DNA of 64,000 bases, taken from positions 1 through 64,000 of the forward strand of contig CAVYVZ010000001.1 of NCBI GenBank assembly GCA_963772065.1. Direction: 5' to 3'. Shown here in pieces: positions 53,792 through 63,159 of the stretch. The DNA comes from CAVYVZ01 sp963772065. Lineage in GTDB: Bacteria; Acidobacteriota; Vicinamibacteria; Vicinamibacterales; UBA2999. Under the pieces are notes generated by a model, which saw nothing but the letters and a program-made list of their open reading frames with translations, was not told where the DNA came from and did no database searches. Position 1 is the stretch's first letter. Each line of letters starts with the position of its first letter. The translations under genes and the position numbers were made by a program.

Positions 53792-55564
53792 CTAGATTCT
53801 CTGAAAATTCTTTTCTATTTCTCGCCTTGTCAGGCGCAGCATCACGGGCCGTCCGTGCGGGCAGATCGTCGAGTAGGCCGTGCGCCGGAGCTCGTCGAGG
53901 ATGTGCGCCATCTTCTCCGGCGTCAGCGGGTAGTTGGCTTTCACGGCCGCGTGACAGGCCATCGTGGCCGCGATGCGCTTGAGGGCGTCTTCCACTTTCG
54001 AGCCGCGGTCGAAGCCTTCCAGATCCTCGGCAAGCGCGCGTATCGCCGCCTCGCAGTCCTCGCGGCGCAACAGCGCAGGGAATGCCGTCACCCGCAACGC
54101 GCCGCCGCCGAACTCCTCGATTTCGAACCCAAGCCGGTCGAGATCGGCAGCATGCGCCGCCAGTGCCTGCCGGCCGCTCGGTGACACTTCCACGAGCATC
54201 GGTTCGAGCAGCCGCTGGCTCTCGAGCCGCCCCGCGCTGAGTCGATCCGCGATCCGTTCGAAGAGCACTCGCTCGTGCGCGACGTGCTGATCGATGATCG
54301 CAATCCCCTCCTCATCGACGGCGACGATGAACGTATCCCTGAACTGGCCGAGGAGCATCAAGGGGCGGATGAATGTCGGTGCGATCCCTGCTCCGCTCGT
54401 TGGTGCAATCGTTGCTTCGGCTGTCGGTGCAATCTGCGCTTCGCTCGTCGGTGCAGGTGTCGGTGCGGCCCCAACGCTCCAGCGACTTGGAAATGTCGAC
54501 GCATAGGCGTGAGGCAGATGCGCAGTAGTTGGAAGCGGCGCCGGTCCGATTGGTGGCGGCTGCAGCTCCAAGACTGGAATGCCGCTCCGCCCCAGCGCGT
54601 CGCCGAGCGTGCGGCGGATCACCTCGTGGACGTGGCCCTGCTCGCGGAAGCGGACCTCCGCCTTGGTCGGGTGCACGTTGACGTCGATCGCGTCGTGCGG
54701 CATCTCGATGAAGAGATGCACCTCGGGGCTGCGCTCCTTGATCGATGCCACGCTGTACGCCGTGATGATCGCGCTGGCAATCGTCCGGTCCTTCACCAGA
54801 CGCCGGTTGATGAAGATGTTCTGAGGACCTCGCGTTGGTCCCTGCTCGGCGAGCGCGGCGATGTAGCCGAGCACCCTGATGTCGCCGGCGTCGCGCCGCA
54901 CCTCGACGAGGTCGTCACGATCGCCATACAGCTGATACAGGCGGTCGCGCAGGGTCGCCACCGGCGGGCACTGAACGACCGTTCGTCCCGCGCTCACCAG
55001 GTGGAAGCCGATCTCCGGATAGCACAGGGCGAGTTGCGTCACGATGCGAGACACCTGCGCGGCCTCCGCGGCGTCCGACTTCAGGAACTTGCGCCGCGCC
55101 GGCAGGTTGTAGAAGAGGTCCGCCACCTGCACGCTGGTGCCCTCCGGCATTCCCGCTTCGGTCACCGCCGCCATGGCACCGCCGTTCACGCGCACCTCCG
55201 TGCCCGTCGGCGCTCCGCGCGGCCGCGTGCGCAGCAGGAAATGCGACACCGACGCAATGCTCGGCAGCGCCTCGCCGCGGAATCCCAAGGTGGCGATGCG
55301 CTCGAGATCCTCGGCGCGCCGGATTTTGCTCGTCGCGTGCCGTTCGATGGCCAGCCGCGCGTCCTCCGGCCCCATCCCCTCGCCGTCATCGTCGACGCGA
55401 ATCAGCTTCTTGCCGCCGTACTCGGCGACAATCGAGAGCCGCCGCGCGCCGGCGTCGATCGCGTTCTCGACCAGCTCCTTGATGACCGACGCCGGCCGCT
55501 CCACCACCTCGCCCGCGGCAATCTGATTCGCGAGGTCGACAGGAAGGCAGTGGATCTTCCCCAT
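53792..55564 (-). CDS. mutL: DNA mismatch repair protein MutL
   Basis: 590 residues. N-terminal GHKL ATPase: ENAIDAGAR, VDDDGEGM and LGFRGEALPSIASVS. The linker (about 375-415) contains repeated IAPT units. The C-terminal domain carries the endonuclease metal motif as DQHVAHERVLFE (usual DQHA with Ala to Val), plus MACHAAVKAN and CPHGRP, so a nicking MutL as in bacteria without MutH. Stop lies 20 nt before a small membrane-protein gene. Confidence 0.96.
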   Translation of the reverse strand: MGKIHCLPVDLANQIAAGEVVERPASVIKELVENAIDAGARRLSIVAEYGGKKLIRVDDDGEGMGPEDARLAIERHATSKIRRAEDLERIATLGFRGEALPSIASVSHFLLRTRPRGAPTGTEVRVNGGAMAAVTEAGMPEGTSVQVADLFYNLPARRKFLKSDAAEAAQVSRIVTQLALCYPEIGFHLVSAGRTVVQCPPVATLRDRLYQLYGDRDDLVEVRRDAGDIRVLGYIAALAEQGPTRGPQNIFINRRLVKDRTIASAIITAYSVASIKERSPEVHLFIEMPHDAIDVNVHPTKAEVRFREQGHVHEVIRRTLGDALGRSGIPVLELQPPPIGPAPLPTTAHLPHAYASTFPSRWSVGAAPTPAPTSEAQIAPTAEATIAPTSGAGIAPTFIRPLMLLGQFRDTFIVAVDEEGIAIIDQHVAHERVLFERIADRLSAGRLESQRLLEPMLVEVSPSGRQALAAHAADLDRLGFEIEEFGGGALRVTAFPALLRREDCEAAIRALAEDLEGFDRGSKVEDALKRIAATMACHAAVKANYPLTPEKMAHILDELRRTAYSTICPHGRPVMLRLTRREIEKNFQRI

Positions 55565-55565
55565 C

Positions 55566-56534
55566 TCAGATCCAGCCCCGCGCCCGGAAAAACGCCAGCA
55601 TTCCCGCGGCCAGGGCTGCCATGATGCCGAGAATCCACCAGAACTGAGCCGTCGCGCCTCCCGGAAAATGCGGCAGCGGCACGTTCATGCCGTACATCCC
55701 GGTGAGCACCGTGAGCGGCAGGAAGATCGTCGACATGACCGTGAGCACCTTCACGACCTGGTTCAGCCGGTTCGACACCGTCGACAGATGCGCGTCGAGG
55801 ACGCTGTTGATCCGATCCTGGAAGAGGTTCGCTTCGTCCGACAGCCGCACGAGGTGGTCGAACACGTCGCGGAAGCGGTAGGCCATCTCGTTGTTGATGA
55901 TGTCGAACTCCCGCCGCGCCAGGCGGCCGACCACGTCGCGCTGCGGAATGACCACCCGACGCAGCGACGAGAGATCCCGCTTGAGCGCCAGGATCTCGCG
56001 GACGAGGGTCTCGCGGGCCTGCAGCACCGCCTCGTGCTCGAGCTTGTCGATGCGCTTCTCGATCGCCTCGATCTCGGGCCGGTAGTGGTCGACCATGGAA
56101 TCGACAATGCGGTGCATCAGAGCGACCGGCCCCTCGGCGAGCACGCTCGAGTGCTTGTCGCACACCTCCCGAAGCTTCGCGATGCTGCGCGACGGTCCGC
56201 CGTGCACCGTCACCAGGTGGTTTCGGCTGAGAAAGAAGTCCACGTCACGCGTTTCGAAGCGGTGTTGCCGCTTCTGAAGGGCGATGCCGTGGAGGATCAC
56301 GTACAGGACGCCGTCGTACGCCTCGACCTTCGGATGGTGGATCTCACTGATGGCGTCTTCAACGGCCAACGGATGGACGTGAAACGTTTCGATGAGTATA
56401 ACGCGCGCCTCTTCCGGCGTTGGGGCTTCGAGATCGACCCAGAGCGTCGCGCCGGACGAGGGATCGAGCCACTGGGGCTCGACCCGCTCGACGGCCTTAG
56501 TCTCGCCGTGCTGATGTACGTAAACGCTAATCAC
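55566..56534 (-). CDS. corA: CorA-type magnesium/cobalt transporter
   Basis: 322 residues from GTG 56532-56534, whose first bases overlap the end of ppdK by 8 nt. The cytoplasmic funnel domain (LWVDLEAPTPEEARVI) leads to two C-terminal membrane helices with the diagnostic Gly-Met-Asn motif in YGMNVP. The stop is adjacent to mutL (1 nt). Confidence 0.93.
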   Translation of the reverse strand: MISVYVHQHGETKAVERVEPQWLDPSSGATLWVDLEAPTPEEARVILIETFHVHPLAVEDAISEIHHPKVEAYDGVLYVILHGIALQKRQHRFETRDVDFFLSRNHLVTVHGGPSRSIAKLREVCDKHSSVLAEGPVALMHRIVDSMVDHYRPEIEAIEKRIDKLEHEAVLQARETLVREILALKRDLSSLRRVVIPQRDVVGRLARREFDIINNEMAYRFRDVFDHLVRLSDEANLFQDRINSVLDAHLSTVSNRLNQVVKVLTVMSTIFLPLTVLTGMYGMNVPLPHFPGGATAQFWWILGIMAALAAGMLAFFRARGWI

Positions 56535-59265
56535 CCACGCGGACCGACAGCGCCGCCTGCGCAGCCGCCAGGCGGGCAACGGGGACACGATATGGCGAGC
56601 AGCTCACGTAGTTCAACCCGACTTTCTCGAAGAAGTGGATCGACGCAGGATCGCCGCCATGCTCGCCGCAGACGCCCAGCTTGATGTCGGGTCGGGTCTT
56701 CCGTCCGAGCTCGACGGCCGTCGTCACCACCGGGCCGACGCCATCCACATCGAATGTCGCGAACGGATCCTTATCGAGGATTTTCTTGTCGGTATAGACG
56801 CGCAGGAACTTGCCGATGTCGTCGCGCGAGAAGCCGAACGTCAGCTGCGTGAGGTCGTTCGTCCCGAATGAGAAGAACTCCGCCTCCTGCGCCACCTGAT
56901 CGGCCGTCATCGCGCCACGGGGCACTTCGATCATCGTGCCCACGAGGTACTTCACCTTGATCCCCATCTCCTTCATCACCTCGGCAGCGACGCGCTCGAC
57001 CACGACCTTCTGATCGCGGAGCTCCTTCACGTGCCCGACCAGCGGGATCATGATTTCGGGCGTGACCTTGAGGCCTTCCTTTGCGAGCTGGCAGGCAGCC
57101 TCGATGATGGCGCGCGTCTGCATCTCGGTGATTTCCGGGTACGTGATGCCCAGCCGCACGCCGCGGTGGCCCAGCATTGGATTGAACTCGTGCAGCTGCT
57201 CCACGCGATGGAGGAGCGTCCTCTTGTCCTCGAGCTCCTTCCCCGTCTTCCCCGTCGCTTCGAGCTTTGCGATCTCGACCATCAGCTCCTCCCGCTTCGG
57301 CAGGAACTCATGGAGCGGCGGGTCGATCGTCCGGATGGTCACGGGCTCGCCATGCATCGCCTTGAAGACGCCGTAGAAATCGCCGCGCTGCAGCGGCAGC
57401 AGCTCTTTCAACGCGGCGCGGCGGTCCGCTTCGTTGTCCGCCAGGATCATGCGCTGCACGATCGGAATGCGTCCCTCGCCGAAGAACATGTGCTCGGTCC
57501 GGCACAGCCCGATGCCGCGTGCGCCGAACGCGTACGCGAGCTCCGATTGGTCGGGTTGATCGGCATTGGCCCGGATGCCCATCCGTCGGAACTTGTCAGA
57601 CCACGTGAGAATCTGGTTGAAGCGCTTGTAGAGCGGCGATTCCTTTTCCTTCAGCTGCCCATTCACCACCTGCAGGATCTCGCTTGGCTTGGACGAGACC
57701 TTCGCCAGCTTTACTTCACCGGTCAGGCCATCGAACGAGACGAAGTCGCCTTCCTTGACGGTCTTGCCGTTGACGGTGAACTGTTTCGCGCTCTCGTTGA
57801 TGTGCAGCTCTCCTGCCCCGACCACCGACGGCTTGCCCATCTGACGTCCGACGACGGCCGCATGAGACGTCATGCCGCCAGTGGCCGTGAGAATCCCCTG
57901 CGACACGAACATGCCGTGAATGTCGTCCGGCACGGTCTCCCGCCGGACGAGGATCACCGGTTTCCCCTGGTCGGTCCACTTCACCGCGTCGTCGGCGCTG
58001 AACACGGCGTGGCCGCTGGCGGCGCCGGGCGAGGCGGGCAGCCCTTTCGTGGCCACCGGCAGCGCCTTCCATTCCTTGGGATCGAAGCCGGGCGCGAGGA
58101 GCTGCGACAGGGCCTCGGGATCGATCTGCAGCACCGCGTCTTTCGGCGTGATGAGCTTTTCGTTCACCAGATCGGTGGCAATCACGACGGCGGCATATCC
58201 GGTGCGCTTTCCGTTGCGCGTCTGCAGCATGAAGAGACGCTCATCCTGAATCGTGAACTCGAAGTCCTGCACGTCCTTGTAGTGCTTCTCCAGCCGCGTG
58301 GTGATGGTGCGCAGCTCCTTGTAGGCCTTCGGAAGAACCTTTTCGAGCTCCACGATCGGCTGCGGTGTGCGGATGCCCGCTACCACGTCTTCGCCCTGGG
58401 CGTTGATCAGGAACTCGCCGTAGAACTCCTTCGCTCCGGTCGCGGGGTTACGTGTGAACCCGACGCCCGTGGCCGAACGGTCGCCGGTGTTGCCGAAGAC
58501 CATCATCTGGACGTTCACGGCGGTACCGATGTGGTCGGGGATATCGTAGATGCGGCGGTATTCCTGCGCGCGCGGATTCATCCACGATCGGAACACGGCG
58601 TCGCGCGACATCTTCAGCTGCTCGTGCGGCTCCTGTGGAAAGGGCTTCCGCGTCTTGTCGCGCACCACTCTTTTGTAGCGCTCGACGACTTCGCGCAGCG
58701 CGGCCTCGTCCAGGTCCGTATCGGTTTTTGCGCCGCGCGCCGCCTTGACGGCCTCGAACTCGTGCTCGAAGGCCTGCTTCGAAATCTCGAGCACCACGCT
58801 GCCGAACATCTGGATGAAGCGGCGGTAGCTGTCGTACGCAAAGCGGCCGTTCTTCGTGCGCGCCTTCAGGCCCTCAACGGTCTGGTCGTTGAGGCCGAGG
58901 TTGAGGATGGTGTCCATCATCCCGGGCATCGAGAACTTGGCCCCCGACCGCACGGACACGAGCAGCGGGTTTTCGTTGGAACCGAGCGTGGCGTGCGCGG
59001 CTTTCTCGAGCTTGCGGAGGTTCTCGTTCATCTCCGCCTCGATCGACGCCGGGATCTTTCCCTTCTCCTTGTAGTAGATCGTGCAGACGTCGGTGGAAAT
59101 CGTGAAGCCCGGGGGAACCGGCAATCCCGCGTTGGTCATCTCCGCGAGACCGGAGCCCTTGCCGCCGAGCGTGTCCTTCATCGTGCGGTCGCCGTCGGCC
59201 TTGCCGTTCCCGAAGAAGTAGACGTACTTGGTCTTCTTTGGCTTCCGCTGTGTCTTCTTTGCCAT
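56527..59265 (-). CDS. ppdK: Pyruvate, phosphate dikinase
   Basis: 912 residues. Interconverts pyruvate, ATP and phosphate with PEP, AMP and PPi. N-terminal ATP-grasp region (KDTLGGKGSGLAEMTNAGLP), the phosphohistidine in GGMTSHAAVVGRQMGK, and the PEP-binding TIM barrel ending with GVCGEHGGDPAS are all present, in a length typical for the family. A basic N-terminal tag (MAKKTQRKPKKTKYVYFFGN) starts it. Follows glyS by 15 nt, so possibly one transcript glyQ-glyS-ppdK-corA. Confidence 0.97.
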   Translation of the reverse strand: MAKKTQRKPKKTKYVYFFGNGKADGDRTMKDTLGGKGSGLAEMTNAGLPVPPGFTISTDVCTIYYKEKGKIPASIEAEMNENLRKLEKAAHATLGSNENPLLVSVRSGAKFSMPGMMDTILNLGLNDQTVEGLKARTKNGRFAYDSYRRFIQMFGSVVLEISKQAFEHEFEAVKAARGAKTDTDLDEAALREVVERYKRVVRDKTRKPFPQEPHEQLKMSRDAVFRSWMNPRAQEYRRIYDIPDHIGTAVNVQMMVFGNTGDRSATGVGFTRNPATGAKEFYGEFLINAQGEDVVAGIRTPQPIVELEKVLPKAYKELRTITTRLEKHYKDVQDFEFTIQDERLFMLQTRNGKRTGYAAVVIATDLVNEKLITPKDAVLQIDPEALSQLLAPGFDPKEWKALPVATKGLPASPGAASGHAVFSADDAVKWTDQGKPVILVRRETVPDDIHGMFVSQGILTATGGMTSHAAVVGRQMGKPSVVGAGELHINESAKQFTVNGKTVKEGDFVSFDGLTGEVKLAKVSSKPSEILQVVNGQLKEKESPLYKRFNQILTWSDKFRRMGIRANADQPDQSELAYAFGARGIGLCRTEHMFFGEGRIPIVQRMILADNEADRRAALKELLPLQRGDFYGVFKAMHGEPVTIRTIDPPLHEFLPKREELMVEIAKLEATGKTGKELEDKRTLLHRVEQLHEFNPMLGHRGVRLGITYPEITEMQTRAIIEAACQLAKEGLKVTPEIMIPLVGHVKELRDQKVVVERVAAEVMKEMGIKVKYLVGTMIEVPRGAMTADQVAQEAEFFSFGTNDLTQLTFGFSRDDIGKFLRVYTDKKILDKDPFATFDVDGVGPVVTTAVELGRKTRPDIKLGVCGEHGGDPASIHFFEKVGLNYVSCSPYRVPVARLAAAQAALSVRVGD

Positions 59266-59280
59266 CGGTGTCGAATACTC

Positions 59281-61458
59281 CTAGTTGTCCTTCTCGGCTG
59301 CGATTTCCGAGAGGTCTGCGATTGAGAGGATCAGATCGCGCAGCGTCGCTACGAGCGCCAGCCGCGCGGTGCGAAGCGTATCGTCCTCGGCCATCACGAG
59401 AACCTCGTCGAAAAACTTCGTGACGACCGGCTGCAGCTGTGCGATCTGTGAGAACGCTTCGCGGTAATTCTGCTGCTCGCGCGCTGCACTGACGACCGCC
59501 TCGCGACGATCGAGCTCGTCAGCAAGCGCGGTCTCGGCCGGCTCGCGAAGCGAGTGCCGGACGTCGCTCAGCAGCACGCCGGAGACGTTCTTCGTAATGT
59601 TCTTCGCACGCTTGAGAAGCGCCGCCACGCCGAGCAACGCGGCCGAGCCGCTCATCTGCGCGAGCGCCTCCGCCTTGCGGCGCGCGTCGAGTGGCGTCAA
59701 CCCGGCGAACGTGACCGCGCGGACGATGCGAATATCGAATCCTCGCTGTTCGAGCAAATGCACGAGACGATCGCGCATGAAGGCAACGAGCGCGTCGCTG
59801 GCCTCGTGGAAACCACCGAAGGGCCTGGCAGCAGCGTCGAGCAGCGCCTCGAGCCGAATGCGTGCGTCCAGGCCGGTCAGCTCCGGCAGATCCGCAAGGA
59901 TCTTGACTGCACCCTGCGCCTGGCGCCGGAGGCCGAGGGGATCGCGCGAGCCGGTGGGACGCTCCCCGGCCGTGAACATCCCGACCACGGAGTCGAGCTT
60001 GTCGGCCAGCGAGACGGCTGCCCATGTCAGGGCTGCTGCACCGAGCTGCTGCCGAGAAGGCGGTGCGTCTGCTTCGACCCCAATCGGAAGGTAATGGAAG
60101 TAGATCGCCTTCCAGACCTCGGCAGGCAGACCGTCCGCCCGCGCGTAGATGCCGCCCATCGTGCCCTGCAGCTCCGTCAGCTCGCGGACCATGTCGGTTG
60201 CGAGGTCGGCCTTGCAGAGACGCCCGGCCTGTTCCGCAAACGCAACGGCATCGGGCCGCTGAAATGCATCGGAGGCCATCCACGACGCAAGCGACGCCAC
60301 GCGCTCAGCCTTCTCGCGGTAGCTGCCAAGCTTCTTGTGGAAGACGATCGTCGACAGGCGCTCGAGGCGCGACTCCAGCGGCGTCTTGCGATCCTGGTCG
60401 TAGAAGAAACGGGCGTCGCGCAGGCGCGCGGTGAGCACGCGCTCGGAGTTGCGGGCGATGATCTCCGGCTTCTCCGGCTGCATGTTGGTCACGGCAAGGA
60501 ACGCCGGCTTCAGCTTTCCCTCGTCGTCGACCACCGGGAAGTAGTGCTGGTGGTGAATCATCGTCGTCGCCAGCACTTCCTCGGGAAGCTCGAGGAACTC
60601 CACCGGAAAATGCCCGGCGACCACGGACGGGTATTCGACGAGGTCGGGCACTTCCTGCAGGAGACCGGCGGTGTTGACGCGGCCGCCCAGCCGGCGCGCA
60701 TGCGTCTCGAGCTCACGCCGGATCCGCCCCTCGCGTTCAGAGCGATCGAGGATGACGAAGTTCTCCGCCAGCCGCGCGTGATAGTCGTCGAACGTCTTCA
60801 CTTTGATCGCCCGTCCGGCGCGGCCGCTGGTCGTGAGAAATCGATGCCCGTACGTGTTCGCGCCCGAGCGAACGTCCTGCACGAGCGGGCCCTGAGCAAT
60901 TTCAGTCCGGCGGATGACGAACGGCACCACGCGGCCGCCGTAGAGCAGGACGATCCACCTGATCGGGCGGGCAAAGGTAAGCTCCCCCTTGCCGTCCTCG
61001 AGGTACGCGTCCCAGCGCATCTGCTTCGGAAACGTCAGATCGCGCAGCAGCGCCGAGAGGATATCGGCAAAGACGTCCACGGCCGCCTTGCCCCGCTGAT
61101 GCACGCGATGCGCGAGATACGTCCCCTTCGGTGACTCCCGGCGCTCGAGCGCCGATACCTCGATGCCGTACTTCTTCGCGAACCCCACCGCCGCGGGAGT
61201 CGGCTGACCATCCTTGAAGGCCGCAGACACCGGCGGTCCGAGGACGACATCCTCGAGATCTTCCTGCCGCTCCGCCACTCTCGCCACGCGCGCCGTGAGC
61301 CGACGAGGCGTGCTGAAGCTCTCGACCGGCGCGCCCAGCGTGAGCCGAAACTCCTTCAGGCGCACTTCGAGGTGACGCGCCATCTGCGCGGTGAGCCCCG
61401 GCAGCCAGCTGGCCGGGATCTCCTCGCACCCGATCTCAATCAGCAGCTCGCGGTCCAT
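59281..61458 (-). CDS. glyS: Glycyl-tRNA synthetase beta subunit
   Basis: 725 residues. Family start LLIEIGCEEIPASWLPG, the HD-like region (MIHHQHYFPV) and a C-terminal DALR-type anticodon-binding domain. Forms the alpha2-beta2 enzyme with GlyQ. Its start overlaps the end of glyQ by 23 nt, giving fixed stoichiometry. The only glycine tRNA gene in the window is tRNA-Gly(CCC) at 23.7 kb. Confidence 0.96.
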   Translation of the reverse strand: MDRELLIEIGCEEIPASWLPGLTAQMARHLEVRLKEFRLTLGAPVESFSTPRRLTARVARVAERQEDLEDVVLGPPVSAAFKDGQPTPAAVGFAKKYGIEVSALERRESPKGTYLAHRVHQRGKAAVDVFADILSALLRDLTFPKQMRWDAYLEDGKGELTFARPIRWIVLLYGGRVVPFVIRRTEIAQGPLVQDVRSGANTYGHRFLTTSGRAGRAIKVKTFDDYHARLAENFVILDRSEREGRIRRELETHARRLGGRVNTAGLLQEVPDLVEYPSVVAGHFPVEFLELPEEVLATTMIHHQHYFPVVDDEGKLKPAFLAVTNMQPEKPEIIARNSERVLTARLRDARFFYDQDRKTPLESRLERLSTIVFHKKLGSYREKAERVASLASWMASDAFQRPDAVAFAEQAGRLCKADLATDMVRELTELQGTMGGIYARADGLPAEVWKAIYFHYLPIGVEADAPPSRQQLGAAALTWAAVSLADKLDSVVGMFTAGERPTGSRDPLGLRRQAQGAVKILADLPELTGLDARIRLEALLDAAARPFGGFHEASDALVAFMRDRLVHLLEQRGFDIRIVRAVTFAGLTPLDARRKAEALAQMSGSAALLGVAALLKRAKNITKNVSGVLLSDVRHSLREPAETALADELDRREAVVSAAREQQNYREAFSQIAQLQPVVTKFFDEVLVMAEDDTLRTARLALVATLRDLILSIADLSEIAAEKDN

Positions 61459-62311
61459 CGTTTCCTACGTACGCCTGCGCAATCCGCAGAGCGAGTTGCC
61501 TGACGCGAAGGATGTACGCCGTTCGCTCCGTCACGCCCACGCTGCCGCTCGAATCCAGGATGTTGAAGAGGTGCGAGCACTTGAGTGCATGCTCGAGTGC
61601 CGGCAGAAGCAGCCCCGACTCGAGCAGCGTTTGTGCGAAGCCGAAATTCTTGTCGAACAAATCACGATGGAGCGCCGCAAATTCTCCCGGCGGCATCTTC
61701 ACCTGACCGAACGCGTATTTCGACTGTTCGATTTCCTCCTGCAGCCGTACCTCACCGTACTTCACGCCGCCGCCCCACTCGAGGTCGTAGACGTTCTCGA
61801 CACGCTGCAGAAACATGGCAATCCGTTCGAGGCCGTAGGTGATCTCGCACGAGATCGGCTCCAGGTCGATGCCACCCACCTGCTGGAAGTACGTGAACTG
61901 CGTGATCTCCAGCCCGTCGAGCATCACCTGCCATCCGATGCCCCAAGCGCCAAGCGTCGGAGACTCCCAGTTGTCCTCTTCGAAGCGGATGTCGTGCTGG
62001 CGCGGGTTGATCCCGACCGACTCGAGGCTCTCGAGATAGAGGTGCTGCACTTCATCCGGCGACGGTTTCAGGATCACCTGGAACTGGTGATGCTTGAACA
62101 GACGATTCGGGTTCTCGCCGAATCGGCCGTCATCGGGCCGCCGCGACGGCTGCACGTACGCCACGCTCCAGGGCTTCGGCCCGAGCACGCGGAACAACGT
62201 TTCCGGGTGCGACGTGCCAGCGCCGACTTCCAGATCCAGCGGCTGCTGAATCAGGCAGCCGTGCGAAGCCCAGAAGGCCGACAGCTTGAGGATCAGATCC
62301 TGAAATGTCAC
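61436..62311 (-). CDS. glyQ: Glycyl-tRNA synthetase alpha subunit
   Basis: 291 residues, the usual length for GlyQ. Class II catalytic subunit with the characteristic FWASHGCLIQQPLDLEVGAG and YVQPSRRPDDGRFGENPNR segments. Followed by the overlapping glyS; recO lies 9 nt upstream on the same strand. Confidence 0.97.
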   Translation of the reverse strand: MTFQDLILKLSAFWASHGCLIQQPLDLEVGAGTSHPETLFRVLGPKPWSVAYVQPSRRPDDGRFGENPNRLFKHHQFQVILKPSPDEVQHLYLESLESVGINPRQHDIRFEEDNWESPTLGAWGIGWQVMLDGLEITQFTYFQQVGGIDLEPISCEITYGLERIAMFLQRVENVYDLEWGGGVKYGEVRLQEEIEQSKYAFGQVKMPPGEFAALHRDLFDKNFGFAQTLLESGLLLPALEHALKCSHLFNILDSSGSVGVTERTAYILRVRQLALRIAQAYVGNDGPRAAD

Positions 62312-62320
62312 GAGGCGAGG

Positions 62321-62992
62321 CTAGCTATGTCGTCGCAGGTCACGAAGCACGCGGTCTGACTTCAACGATTTCTCCAAGTGCATGGTGATGAGCGTGCGGT
62401 GCACGTTCTCGAGCTCCCGCAGCACTCGCCGGGCGGAAGGCAGCTCCCCCACGCGGTTCGGCGCCAACGCCCGCGACGCCGCGAGGAATGACAGCGCCCC
62501 TTCCGACAGCGTTTCGCGCGACTCGGGGTACACACCCTGCAGCCGCAGCAGCCAATACTCGAAGTACCGCGCCAGCGGTTCTACCGGCGCGCCAGCGCCG
62601 AGCGCCTCCAGCATCGCCGCGCCCAAACGATACAGCCGCTCATCGGCGTCGGCTTCCTGCGCCCACTCGTCGAGCAGCTCGGCGAAGTAGCCCACGTATC
62701 CGAGCGCGTCCGTGTGGGAGGCGCCCGTGTCCGGGCCGCACATCGCCAGCGGCGAGCGCATCGGCTCCACGTAGTTCACGCCGACGAGCTCGCGGCGCTC
62801 TTTCTCGAAATACGCGATCCGCGCCTCCGTGAGCGGCTCGAGCGTGCCGGTGAACCGCGAGCGTGGCCGCCGCGCGCCTTTCGCCACGCCGCGCTTCTTG
62901 CCGCGATCGCGCGTGAGAAACACGACAATGCGGTCAGCTTCGCCCAGCTTGTACGTGCGCAGAACCAAGGCGTCCGCGGTATAGAGCGGCAA
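62321..62992 (-). CDS. recO: DNA repair protein RecO
   Basis: 223 residues from TTG 62990-62992, chosen because PLYTADALVLRTYKLGEADR is the normal RecO N-terminus; further upstream the frame runs through the low-complexity repeat. OB-fold (VVFLTRDRGKKRGVAKGAR) then helical domain (YFAELLDEWAQEADADERLY). The usual zinc cysteines are not evident. Acts with RecF/RecR in loading RecA. Confidence 0.88.
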   Translation of the reverse strand: MPLYTADALVLRTYKLGEADRIVVFLTRDRGKKRGVAKGARRPRSRFTGTLEPLTEARIAYFEKERRELVGVNYVEPMRSPLAMCGPDTGASHTDALGYVGYFAELLDEWAQEADADERLYRLGAAMLEALGAGAPVEPLARYFEYWLLRLQGVYPESRETLSEGALSFLAASRALAPNRVGELPSARRVLRELENVHRTLITMHLEKSLKSDRVLRDLRRHS

Positions 62993-63010
62993 CTTCGGTA
63001 TTTTACTTGG

Positions 63011-63159
63011 AGTTCGTCGGTTCGTGGGTTCGTCAGTTCGTCGGTTCCTTGGTTCATCGGTTCGACGGTTCCGCCGGATAACGATCCCAACCCGCGCCCG
63101 CGAACCAACAACCCAGGAACTGACGAACCCACGAACCGACGAACCCACGAACCCACGAA
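63011..63159. repeat. GTTCGTCGG-type tandem words arranged as an inverted repeat
   Basis: Left half (63011-63072) is made of GTTCGTCGGTTCGTGG-like words, the right half (about 63100-63159) of the complementary CGAACCCACGAACCGACGAA words, with some 30-40 nt between. It fills the gap between recO and mgtE and runs right up to the mgtE stop codon. Folding would give a long imperfect hairpin. Confidence 0.85.

Noticed and set aside
57031..59325. 764-codon open frame antisense to ppdK
   Set aside because: The opposite strand encodes a full-length, motif-complete PpdK; the antisense product is Arg/His/Leu-rich with no motif, as expected from codon bias in GC-rich DNA.
61400..62320. T-box leader for glyQS
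   Set aside because: Only 9 nt separate recO and glyQ, and no T-box structure or terminator is seen.
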